Positions 1-10,534 of a stretch of 64,000 nucleotides of DNA are shown here, piece after piece; positions within the stretch are counted from its first letter, which is position 1, and each line of letters starts with the position of its first letter. A model generated the notes under the pieces. That model worked only from the letters and a program-made list of their open reading frames with translations, was not told the origin of the DNA and ran no database searches. The position numbers were made by a program, and so were the translations under genes. The stretch is from Periconia sp. R9002 (lineage: Eukaryota; Ascomycota; Dothideomycetes; Pleosporales; Periconiaceae), in contig JAMAHW010000001.1 of NCBI GenBank assembly GCA_023627715.1, positions 186,001 to 250,000 on the forward strand, in the 5' to 3' direction.

Positions 1-657
1 GGCTACGACAAGATGTTCTCTTCCGAACTCTTCCCCTTCTTCAACTTTCTCCCTTCCCTCACCCCAGAATCCGAATCCGTCACTCTTCTCCAAAGTGTAT
101 ATCCTGCACTCATCGCTCTGTATAACGCGACCGGCAAAGAAGAGAAAATGTTGGATAAAATGGTCCGCGACGGCGTCATCAGCCCTCTCCACCATTTCCC
201 TACGCCAGGCACCTATCCCAAGCTGGCAACCCTTCTCTTCACCGAGCTTGCCGAGTTGCTCAACCTTCTCAAAATCAACTCCGTCAAACACCTTCAGCAT
301 ACCCTACCCCTTTTGAGCGCCATCATCGAAGACCCTCTCACACCGTCGCACCCTCCCCTCCTCGTAGCCGCGTGCAAAGCTACACAGAGCACTGTACTGA
401 ATGGCTGGCCCCGCATTGACGTGGAGCGCGCTATGCAAATTTACGCCTGGGTATGCCATGCATGGATCAACTGCCGCAACTTCACGGACGAGACGAGCTT
501 GAAGGATGCTCGTGCAGAGTTGAAGAATGTACTCGATATCGCCGATACGCTTCTGACGCAGCATGACAACGAGGATGTGAGAAAGACTTGGGCGGCGGAG
601 AAGGAGAGAGCGGGGAAGCAGGACTTGTATCAAGGTTTATTCGAAGCCGTCCAGTGA
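1..657 (+). CDS. TTI2: TELO2-interacting protein 2 (Tti2)-like, 3' end only
   Basis: This is the C-terminal part of a protein. The frame is open at the left edge of the window and stops at 655-657, so the N-terminus is missing; the first ATG inside the window (position 13) is not a start. About 218 residues remain, predicted as amphipathic helices of HEAT-like character. A segment reading DPLTPSHPPLLVAAC followed by a NGWPRI-type motif resembles the conserved core of the Tti2 family. Tti2 works with Tel2 and Tti1 in the TTT complex, which helps mature PIKK kinases (TOR, ATM/ATR-like). The family call rests on remembered motif similarity, not on a search. The next gene lies on the opposite strand and converges on it across an unusually long gap. 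Confidence 0.68.
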   Translation, partial: GYDKMFSSELFPFFNFLPSLTPESESVTLLQSVYPALIALYNATGKEEKMLDKMVRDGVISPLHHFPTPGTYPKLATLLFTELAELLNLLKINSVKHLQHTLPLLSAIIEDPLTPSHPPLLVAACKATQSTVLNGWPRIDVERAMQIYAWVCHAWINCRNFTDETSLKDARAELKNVLDIADTLLTQHDNEDVRKTWAAEKERAGKQDLYQGLFEAVQ

Positions 658-1225
658 GCGTGGTTTTACACTACCTACTCATTCACGTATGAAGAAGATG
701 AAAGAATGAAACAAACGTGACTTGCATCATGCTCTGCCTTCTGGTCAATCTCAAGTGCTTTCCCTTGCAACTAACCGTTTAAATCCCCCCATAGAACGGC
801 TAAGCAGTGGTATCGTCTCGTTTCATACACCAAACGGACATCACCAAGTTAAAACCTGTGTACCTTGTCCTCTAGTCTCCTAAAATATGCATGTGCATAC
901 ATATGTAAGGTACGCTATAGTACAGTAGGTGTTGATGTACTGTACCTTACTACACTCCACGAAATCATACCATGCCATGCTATACCACCCATCGACGTCA
1001 TACATACATACCTTCTCTTCCTCTTGATTTCGCCGTGTTTCGTTCTTCCCATTGCTGTCTAGCTTACCTGCTTGTCTGCCTGTTTGCAGCGGAGCGTAAC
1101 GTAGTGGGGCGGGTTTGGTGGGGTGCACTGGGGTGTAAGGATTGATGATACATGGAGTTAGTACTGCACTGCACTGCTCGGCATCGCGGCATTTTTCATA
1201 GATAGGTAGGACGGAAAACCGGCAC

Positions 1226-1241
1226 GGGGGGGGGGGGGGGG
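1226..1241. repeat. Homopolymer run of 16 G
   Basis: Sixteen consecutive G bases inside the intergenic region. Such runs are unstable in replication and a common site of sequencing length error, so the exact length should not be trusted. Confidence 0.85.
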
Positions 1242-3110
1242 AGGTTGGGCAGACGGAGTGTTGTGGTGGTGGTGGCTGGAAAACCAGATGTTGTTTTGGT
1301 TTTTCTTGTGTGTTGGGTGTTTACTTCCCTTTTGTTCTTCTTTCTTTCTTCGAACTTTTTTTTAGCCCCAAGTTCAACTGCAAGTTCCGAGATTTGGAGG
1401 AGAGTGAGCATATAATGGGATGGGATTTATTATTATCCTCGTCCTACGTCACTGTTGGAAGGAGGGTTTTTTTGCATCTGTGTGTGGGTTGCCAGCGAGC
1501 GGCGGCGGCGGCTGCAAATGCAAGCAGGGTTCATTTACCCCCACACACCCAATACATACATGCACATGCATGCGGGATATATATATGGATTTCTTACCTT
1601 GCCTTACTTACTTTACCGAGCTAGGTAGTTGGGAGAAAATTGGAATATGTATTGGATTGATGCATGTTTGTATAGACAAGGTACTTTTATTCCTCCTGTT
1701 TTTGTAGATAACTAATTGCTTGGATATATCGAATCCTTCCCCCTCCCTCCTTACAAAATGGGCATGTAATGTTCCAGAAGTAAATGTATGGAAAGAGATT
1801 TTTTTTGGGGGGTTTCGCTCTCTTGTATTCATGAGTTTTTCACTCCTTTGGTGGTTCGTACATACATTGATGCGTACATACATACATGACTTTGATGTAA
1901 CCTACTGACTGACAGAGGGGAAACGGGCATCAAAGTCACTCTCGTCCGTCATTTAGTTACAAAAGAAACATCAATAAAATGGGAGCTTTGCATTCGCACA
2001 TACACATACACATGCGTGTATACCTAAGTATGTATGTATAAGGCGGATGGATTGGTACTTAGGTAGACACTCCATTCAATCAATTCATGTCCATCCCTCT
2101 CCTTCCTAACTTCCTTCCTTATTAACTCACCTTCAATGACTCAACTCCGCATCCTCATCCTCACATCCTCGTATCCTCACATATCCTTAACATCCAACAA
2201 ACCAAACAATCACTCCAAAATCACGAACAAAACACTCTCCCTCCCCTCCTCCCCCTCTTCCCACTTTCACAGCATCAATACCTATGTAGGTACATACACA
2301 TACATACACACACATATGCATACGTCAACGACTTGTACCTACCCACCCACCCACTTTCCCACTTCCCTATCGTTCTACAAACTACACTACACTACAGTAG
2401 TCTAGTCTAGTCTAGTCTAGTCCGGTCAAGAGAAGGGAAAACAAGGCAACAAGGTAGTCTACCTAACTGCAGTTAAGACGTGCAGCGCAGAAGTAGGTAG
2501 CTAAGCGGCTAGCGGGCATGGAACGATTGCGTAGACGTTCCGGAACAGCAGGCAAGCAGGCAAGGCAAGGCGGCTGAAAGAGTAGTTTGAAAATGGGGTA
2601 CGGTACCCGAGTTTCAAAATGGCGGAGCGGTGTGTTCCTTGCCTTTTGTTTTTGTTTTTGCAAGCACGTGTATAGACTAAAAATGATGACATGGTGAGGG
2701 TTGGTTTCCCAAAAACACTTCCCCGGTTTGCACACACGTACTCACAATGTCCATGTTTGTTTTGATTTGAATCTTCTTTTCAATTTTTTTATATTCTGAT
2801 TTTTTTTTCTAGTTCGGCTGGCGCGTTTATATGCTCGTAGAAGCGTATTTAGGTGTTCAAGTTAATTACAACGGAGGTATTTGGGATATAAAAAAGAGAA
2901 AAACGTCGGTTTTTTCTTCCTCCTCCATATCGCCATGGCGGGCAAGCGTAGTCGCGAATTATTCTTTGGCAAAAATTAAGCCCCATGGATGGAAATCCCA
3001 CCCCCCAAAACAGCCGTCTAAACTTGTCATCAACCGTAAACAAGACCACAGAGGGAAAAAAAGAGAAGCTATGCAATCCCGGGAAATGCAATGCAGATGC
3101 ACGCAGAAAT

Positions 3111-3141
3111 GATGATGATGAAGACGATGATGATGATGATG
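3111..3141. repeat. Imperfect GAT trinucleotide microsatellite
   Basis: About ten imperfect GAT units, interrupted by AAGAC, just beyond the 3' end of the MARVEL-like gene. Confidence 0.8.
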
Positions 3142-3321
3142 TGAGAGCAAGATAAAAGCAAAAGTCATGCTGAGCTGAACGCCGTTTTCCCCGTCCCGTC
3201 CGTTGGAAATCCACAAGTTGCGCCAGGGTATCATGCAGACATCGGAAAACGCAAAGATTTGTACAGGTAAAACACCAGAAGATGAAGAGTTGAAATATGC
3301 GAATTTTTTGTTCTTTTGTTT

Positions 3322-4261
3322 TTATGCTTGTCGACCAGTCACCCCGAAGCTAACTGAGCGTTTGTGTTTGTGATCGTCCTTGTAGTGGTGCACAGCTCGT
3401 TGTTTTGCGGGGAATAGCGACGAGGTCGCCAGCGATACAGCTACGCCGAGCTCGGCAACGGCGGCCGTGATGGCTATGTAGAATGCCACACCCTGGAAAC
3501 TGTCAGCTGCTAGGTCCCAAGAACACCGGCATTTGGGCGCGGTGGGGTCTTACCTGTTCTTCGCAGACGGCGCGGTACTGGTAGCGGCCATTGCTCATGA
3601 CATTTTGGTTATGGCAGGCATATCTGCCTAAACTTGCTTTATAATGCTTGTCGAGCAGAGTGAAAGCGGTGATGGCTCCAGCCCAGATGAGAACCACGAG
3701 ACAATGCCCGACAACACGATAGGCGGTGCTCGACCGAGAGGGACGGCGGAAGGATCGTCGAAAGGCGAGAGCGATGGAGGTGACGGAAGCAACAAAGTTG
3801 CCCAGGGCAACGAGCAACAGGATCAATGTCGGGTAGAAGTTGGTTCGGGCAGGCCATGTCATTGGCAACTCGCCCTTGCGGAGGTCGAGATAGCGATTGC
3901 CGCGTCGAATCTCGAGGGTGTGGCCCAGAAAGACAATGACGGCGCCGCTCAGTACGACGACGAGCAGCCGCAGAGCAGAGCGCAATCGGGTGAGCCAATG
4001 CGACTGCCATCCAGCGGCAACATCTGAGAACATGGGCAGGCGCACGCCCAGCAGGAAGCGTGCTGGAGAAGATTGGTGCTTGGGCCTGAAGTTGCGGTTT
4101 GCGTAGTCCTCGGGGATGGAGTCGAAGGACGCAGAGGTGGGAACGGTGGCCGAAAAGGGCGTCGAGATGGACGAGGAAGTAGGCTGGGAATTGCGATCGA
4201 TGGTGCGGCGGCGAGGCCTGATGTTGGTCGAGACGTTGGTTCCGCCTGCTGCCACGGCCAT
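3322..4261 (-). CDS. MARVEL-like four-helix membrane protein
   Basis: There are two exons, 4261-3554 and 3492-3322. The 61-base intron (GTAAGA donor, CTGAC branch, CAG acceptor) is phase 0. The product is 292 residues. An N-terminal cytosolic stretch rich in Ser, Thr and Arg (about residues 1-85) is followed by four hydrophobic helices near residues 92-113, 140-168, 180-205 and 237-260. Helices 1 and 2 are joined by a charged loop containing RRGNRYLDLRKG. Without splicing the frame would run into the intron and lose helix 4, so splicing restores the four-helix plan. This architecture fits the fungal MARVEL-domain proteins of plasma membrane or vesicle membranes. No specific function can be assigned. 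Confidence 0.75.
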
Positions 4262-6841
4262 GGACTATGGCTTGGCTGCTGTCTTCAAGCACAGCACCTA
4301 GCTTGCGCCTAGAGGTCCACGGCTAGTTGGCGTGGTACGTGTCGGGTTGCTGCAGCGATGTCAATCCCAGCGCCCGGGGGAGAGGGGCGGTGGACTGGCG
4401 TGTGCTGTGATGTATGGACGGGTCGGGTTGGGGGGAGGAGAGGAGAGGAGGGAAGATGGAGGATGGAGGAGGAAGGAGGGGGATTGCGGTAGTGTGGAGC
4501 CTGAGGGCGCTGCGAGGAGAAGCAGAGTGTGGACTAGTACCTAGGGGGAGGCGGGAAGATATCAAGAAAAAAAAAGGCTTTGTTCAGCACTGGAGACAGA
4601 CTTGAGTGGAAGGCCAAAGGAAGTCCGAAGGGAAGGGGCATGCCACACCACATGCCACAGCCGGCCAGGCCCAGCCGTCTCGATCCAGCAAGGGGCTATT
4701 ACGCTAGACGGCCATGGCTATGTAGGTATGTATGGCTGTGCGTGGACAATGCCACCGCCCGATTTCTTGTCTACCTGTCTATCTATCACGAATGTCTGTC
4801 TGTCACTCGTTGGACCTTGATACATATCGTAATTACTGGTAACTTGATACGGTAGGCCGTCGACAATCTTTGGTGGTGGACCATGGCTGCCTCATTGCGA
4901 TGCGCCGTTTAACGATGGCTGGACGCGTACCGCTGTGGAGAGTAAACACACAGACAGTGGACGGGAGGGAGAGAGAAGGCGCGATCTGCAGAGCCGGCTC
5001 CTTCCCAGTCTGCCTGTCGTTACATGGCTAGAATCCCGCAACGGCTAGCGTGGCCTGTTTGCCTGCTCCACACCGGCGTCTGCGTTTCTTGATGGAACCC
5101 ACGCTTGACATCAACACCACCATCCATTCTGGCACGCTTGGTCTGCGCTGCCTTGATATTCGTCCTTTCTTTCCCTGCCCCCATTAATTCTCTACCATTT
5201 CCCCCTGGCCTGTGCAGCAGCGGAACAAAAATCAAGCATTTGGCTCGAGCATCATAGCTTTCCTTCCCGCTTCGTATCGCTGATTGGCCTGGCCGGGATC
5301 CTTGGACTGTCAATAAAATCGCGGCGCCAGGCTGGAAAGCCTCGAACCAACACTGTGCATTTACGAACACCACACGGCAAGCTGCACACTATCTGCATGG
5401 GAATCATCAAGGCGCTTCTTCTCTTCTTCTTCCATGTACCGTTTTGCATACACAACAAATCCCGTCCCAAGTAGACCGTGTTTTGTACCCCGATTGTACA
5501 CAGGTACCCATGTTATATGATGACGTCCCGTACATGCATATCATTATGTCAGCCAGCGAACGCGTGTTTTCAAACAAGAATTTGTCCCTGCTCCACCCAG
5601 CGGAAACCTTAGCCGCTCCAACCTGCCATCCAGAGCTTATCATCTGCAAATCCCCACGCCCATCCAAATATACTTCATAGTCCGCCGTCTCTGCTACATT
5701 GCCCACCAACGCTCCTGTAACTAAGTGGTCCTGCATCCAAGACTTGATACGTCGCGGACCGACTGGACGTACAAAACGCGTCCCTATTTGGGTACTTGCG
5801 TCGGAGCACCAGTTTCGTTTCGACTTTGTCATCCCAGCAACCGACCGGGGAGGATAGGCGGGCCGACCGCATCACCAACCACTATTCATGAGTAGATATA
5901 ACGTTGCCCTGCTAACCACACAGTTAGGCATTTACTTGGTGCATCAGTCAGCCTGGCCTACCTGACGTGTGGCAGTGACATTGTAGAGATGCGTCTCATC
6001 TTGCTTGTTTCAACATGGAAGGCTGTGAAGTTTGAACATTCATCGTCTCCTTCTTGACACCTGTCCCAAAAATAAGTCCCAGTATCTGCACCGCCGCTAT
6101 TCTCCAGCCCGATTACATACATATGTACATATGTATGTAGTTACCTACAACACTTACCCATCTGAAACAGGCAACCTAAGCAGGGCCTCCCATCACCCTT
6201 CATCTGTCAACTACCCCGTAATCCGCAGCTTGCGCCTCTCTTGGAAGCCTTTAAGCATCTGCTACTTACACGCTTAAGGGAGGTTATTTTGAAACATCCA
6301 GCCCTATTTTGCCATGCGCCATGTACATCAGGTATCATGGACGCCGCGCACCCTTCTAGAACAACCTTCAAATGTTGTCATAGCGAAGGCAACATCGTAC
6401 GGTAGTATCTACAATAACGGCGCCGATCGTATTTGTCTGTGAGGCGTGGTCGCTGCAACTAATTCCTATTGTTCCAGTCTGCTACGTTGACCACGTGCAT
6501 GCATATTGTTACAGCATCTCCAATTTGCTTGCCAAGCCACGTAAGCCCGCTGAACTTATCGCCTGTTCTCTGGCAGTTGACCTCCAACAGCCGCTAGACG
6601 CCATCATGCATCACTCATTGCCTGGGATACGGAGGATTATAACACGGGTTTCATGTCGAGAACTGTCAGCACCCTAAACTTCGCTTTTTAGATGCAAAGC
6701 AGTGCAAAATCCAAGTGACCACCAATAGCCTTACGCAGATGGAATGCCCTCTACAGTAATCATTGTAAGGCGTATATCTCACTCCTACACCGACTAGGCG
6801 GATGGCCGCTCACCTAAGGCATACAAGGTAGCTCAGGTCCA
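4262..6841. other. Intergenic region, no gene supported
   Basis: This is 2.6 kb between the start of the MARVEL-like gene and the 3' end of the SDR gene. The first part is probably promoter and 5' leader of the MARVEL-like gene (G-rich on the plus strand, so C/T-rich in the transcript sense, near 4430-4500). The only long frame, minus strand 5407-5832, has no recognisable domain and no supporting structure. GTAGGTA/CATACATA words occur near 4720 and 6120. Confidence 0.5.
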
Positions 6842-7789
6842 TCACCCCAGATATTCTGCTCCACCATTTGCTGCGACCACACTGCCACTTTGCCAACGAG
6901 CCTTCTCACTAACCAGCCACCCTACAATGTCCGCAATATCCTCTGGATATCCCATCCGCCCACCTTCGACCACCTTCACTTTTGCAAGTCGCTTCTCTTT
7001 CGTCAGGTTCATCAAGGCAGGACCGAATGATTTAAACCCTGGCGTATCCGTTAAGCCTACGCTCACCGCATTCACGGTCGTGCCGGGGAATGTCAGCGGT
7101 AGTTCAAGAGCCCATGAGCGCATGAGAGCTTCTTGTCCGGCTTTGGTAGCATTGTAGAGGGATGACCCGGTAGAAGGATCGCGCACGCGATCAGAAGAAA
7201 GGACCACAACGCGAGAATGGGGCTGAAAAATCTTGTGTCGTGTGAGATTCTCCACCAGCACAATGGGCCATTGCAAATTCCCCGTCAAGCTCTTCTGCAC
7301 GTCTTCTTCGCTTGCGCTGCCCAGTTTCGGTCGTGTGTTGTACCCAGCGTTCAGAACTAAGATATCCAGCTTGTTCTCGAATTCCTTTTCCAGGCTCGTC
7401 AGTAACGCACCAACGGACGGCAAAGAGGTAATGTCTGCTACGACCCCCTTAAGAGTTGGAGCCTTTTTTCCTCGAATATGTTCTGGAACTTCAGGAGCCC
7501 GGTAGAGATCTGATACGGTATGCTCAACAACATCGAAGAGGTGGGCTGACTCCGGAGAAGAATATGTGCCTAAAACCGAACATCCTCGAGACGCCAGATT
7601 GAGGGCTATGGACCTGCCTATGCCCTTGGTTGCGCCACTGCGTGCTTGTCAGGCCTGTTAGATGAAACATGACACGGGATTGGCATATGTAGTCCCAATG
7701 TCAATGGGAATGTCTTACGTGACTACAGCTACTTTACCCGCCAGATCTTGCTCCTGTACTTTAATTGGTGGAGGCTGATAAAACGCCAT
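6842..7789 (-). CDS. Short-chain dehydrogenase/reductase
   Basis: Two exons, 7789-7719 and 7637-6842, encode 288 residues. The intron has a GTAAGA donor and GCAG acceptor, and splits the codon for Thr24. Splicing is decisive because it creates the nucleotide-binding motif TGATKGIG at residues 24-31. Other classical SDR landmarks follow: NAG at 120-122, and the catalytic set Ser172, Tyr185 and Lys189 (YNATK). The C-terminal part has the usual NAVSVGLTDTPG substrate-loop region and ends in an SGSVVAANGG segment typical of SDRs. It should be a cytosolic NAD(P)(H)-dependent oxidoreductase; the substrate cannot be read from sequence. It is divergent from KEI1 across 562 bases. Confidence 0.85.
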
Positions 7790-8351
7790 GTTTTGATATG
7801 GTGGTATTCAAGTCAATGGTGAACAGTCAAAAAGAAGTTTGGGAACATCCGGGCATGTCGCACATTTGTACTTATGAATGTTACACAAGCAGCCTGAATC
7901 TCGTACTTCCCATGCCATGTCGTCATAACGGCGCTTGTGGCTTTGAATGTCTTGGACATTGGGTTCTCGTCTTTAGTGGGAAGAACCTGCACGCTCATCA
8001 GAACTGCAGATGAAGTAGGCAGCTAGATTTAAGGAATACATACATGCTTTAGGGTCAATTGAAGTCTGTCAGAGACAAAAGTCTGCTGGATGCTGAGGTG
8101 TAGATGCGCACGTGACGCTTACCAAAAGGGGGCTTAGTTTATGGGGAAATGAGGCTGGGCAAATTTGGTAAAGCCGGCGTACCCGCAACCGCTATTATTA
8201 CCATTCTACTCTTCGCACACCTCGCAACGTCTTTCCTCTCCCCCTGTGCTATCCCACCGCCTCGCGCCGAACCCAGTTTTACCGAAGCATAAATACTATT
8301 TCGACTTCATACACGCGACCGAGTTCCTTTGGAACTTTCGAACGCGCCGCC
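7790..8351. promoter_or_regulatory. Divergent promoter region between SDR and KEI1
   Basis: This 562-base gap separates the SDR start (minus) from the KEI1 start (plus). A TATA-like CATAAATA near 8288-8295 lies about 60 bases before the KEI1 ATG, preceded by a C/T-rich stretch (8200-8260) typical of fungal transcription starts. No other gene is seen. Confidence 0.4.
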
Positions 8352-9389
8352 ATGGCTCCCACACATCTCCTTGAGCTCCCGCGGCCAAAGGTACGAGCAT
8401 ACATTCAGCGCTGATGGAAAGGAGGTAGACTGACAAAAATGAAGAAATTCTTCCAGAAAATGTCGTTGCGCACCGGCGCAGAAATTATCACCTTTCTTCA
8501 GGTCATAAACAAAGTGTCCGGTCTTTATGGACTCCTTGCCCTTCTCACAGGTGCCGCTATCGACGGATGGCAGCTGTCGATGTACCTCTACTCCACTGTC
8601 CTCCTCTTTACCACCATATACCTCTACAAGCACATACGACTACAAAGCCCTTTCGAAACCGTGCTCCTCGCGCATCTATACGCACTTGATTCCGTCATCA
8701 ACGCGCTGTATACCGCCTTTTTCGGCGTATTATGGTTCTACACTCTGGCAAACTCCCCTGAAGATTCCAAGAATTCCGCTGCGCCAGGTATGGCTGAGAA
8801 CGCCGGTTTCACAAGCCCGAAGTACAATGTCAGCCACGTCGACGTTGTGGCGGAGCCTGCAGGAGGCATTGCGGCGGGACAGAATGCTATCGCAGTAGGC
8901 AAGGGCACATCAAATGGTTCTGCGCCTTTTGGGGATGTCATCTTCCAGAGTGGTAGCATCATGAGCATCTTTTTCATCACCGGCATCTGGGCCCTCCGCG
9001 TGTACTTCGTTTTCGTCATGCTCGCGTTTGCAAGACAATGCCTCCGCCAGCACATTACTGCAAACTCCTCCTCTGCGGCCTGGTACAACTCCACCAACGC
9101 ATCTCCCGATCTTGCTGAAAACCCCTTCGAGGAAGGCAAACAGGATGGTCAGGGACTTCGGGGTAAGGTCGGCCGGGTTATGCTCAGCGGTGCTCCTTCG
9201 TACTGGCTAGGTGCCGATGAGGACGATACGTGGATGAAGGGCGTTGGCGGAAAGTTCAGGAAGAGCACGCAACTAGAGACACCGATTGGTCTGGGAGAGC
9301 GCGAGAGGCGGAGGAGAAGCGGTACTGGCCCGCCAGCTCCACCGAAAGATTTGGGTGCGAAACCGACGGGCGGATTGGAGATACGATGA
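8352..9389 (+). CDS. KEI1: Kei1, inositol phosphorylceramide synthase regulatory subunit
   Basis: Exon 1 is 8352-8390 and exon 2 is 8457-9389, giving 323 residues. The intron (GTACGA donor, CTGAC branch, CCAG acceptor) is phase 0 and the start ATG has an ideal context (GCCGCCATGG). The N-terminus reads PRPKKMSLRTGAEIITF, then a helix with NKVSGLYGLLALLTGA and further helices near residues 45-65, 78-110 and 185-215, which is the Kei1 (DUF1753) plan. Kei1 partners Aur1 in the Golgi to make inositol phosphorylceramide, the first complex sphingolipid of fungi. The hydrophilic C-terminal tail (about residues 220-323) is fungal-specific and probably cytosolic; in yeast, Kei1 is cleaved by Kex2. Here the tail ends in an Arg-rich, Pro-rich segment. 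Confidence 0.9.
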
Positions 9390-10534
9390 GCAGCATCATG
9401 TTGTGATTTCCGAAACTAAACTTGTGGCCAGAGGGTGGACGTTTGTGTTGCGTGGTGATCGAAGACGATGGCGCTGGTACAATACCTTGATTTCAATCAG
9501 GATCATCCCCGGAGTTCGGTGCATTTGAACACATGATGATGGCGCATGTAAATTATAGCGATGTTGGAGGGAGCATGCAGCGACTATTCTTCATCTTTCT
9601 TATCCGCAGCTGTCTGTCGAGCTGCACATATCACACCACGGCCGCAGAAGCATTCCATATGCTTCACGTAATATTAATGCATTTCATCATTCAAGACTAT
9701 TTTCGATGAAGCAACGGCATTTTCGTGAGTATCCTGGCGATGGTTTCTCCGAGACAAGACAATCGTTTGGGAACAAAAATAAGTAACATAACCGGATCCA
9801 ATTTCTACACCCAATCTATATACGGATAATATCTAATTTAGGGTTGGACACATCGGAGGTCAAGAGTAGCACTGCCCCTCGAACTGTAGGAATGGATGCA
9901 TGCGGGCTCTTCACCAAGGCATTCTGATGGGTCAAAAGTGGGTAGGAAGCTGAACACTAAGTAACGTCTCTGCACGAACGCGTACATAGAAATATGCCAC
10001 ATACAGTGTACGACAACCCAGCGCAGCAAACAAGAGCGCCGTTTCACCAAGCAGCGGTCACTGTCGAACATCATCCAAGGTGAAATGCATCTTTCGACCT
10101 TGGGAAAGATGCATTCGATATGTGTGAACCACCCACCATCTGCTTAGGGCAGGCGGGGTACAATTCCCAAAGGGACAAGCCGACACGCCTTACAATGCAC
10201 CGCGACGATCGCTGGAGAACTATATATGGGTCGCACTCCACTCCTCTCCTGCAAAGCGCACCCTTCCCAAGGTTCAATTGATAAAGGTCTTCTTGGGACT
10301 TACATAAAAGAAGAGCGGGACGAAAGAAAAAGTTGGAAAGGGAAAAGCTACCTTGACCGACCCCTCCTCCCTGATCACCTAGATCCTCTTCCAACTACCA
10401 TCCCATAATACATGTAGATCGGATTTACTGTCCCAGTACATCCAACAACAAAAAATCACCCTTACCGGATTTCCAGCCAGAAAAAATATTTACCCCGAGG
10501 GAAACAATCACCATCTCAACTTAAACACTTCATA
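9390..10534. other. Intergenic region, promoter of the GH2 gene
   Basis: No coding signal. It contains the KEI1 3' flank and the GH2 upstream region, with a CTATATATGG TATA-like element near 10218-10227 and C/T-rich stretches closer to the GH2 start. Confidence 0.5.

Larger units (their letters stand above)
658..3321. other. Long convergent intergenic region, no gene seen
   Basis: Nothing that looks coding was found on either strand: frames are short and no consistent splice chain appears. The region is rich in simple sequence: a 16-base G run at 1226-1241, pyrimidine-rich tracts around 2090-2400, scattered CATACATA and GTAGGTA words, and a GAT/ATG-type microsatellite at 3111-3141. At 2.66 kb it is long for a gap between two converging genes. 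Confidence 0.5.

Noticed and set aside
5407..5832. Minus-strand frame of 141 codons between the MARVEL-like and SDR genes
   Set aside because: No recognised motif, no splice partners, and composition like surrounding non-coding DNA.
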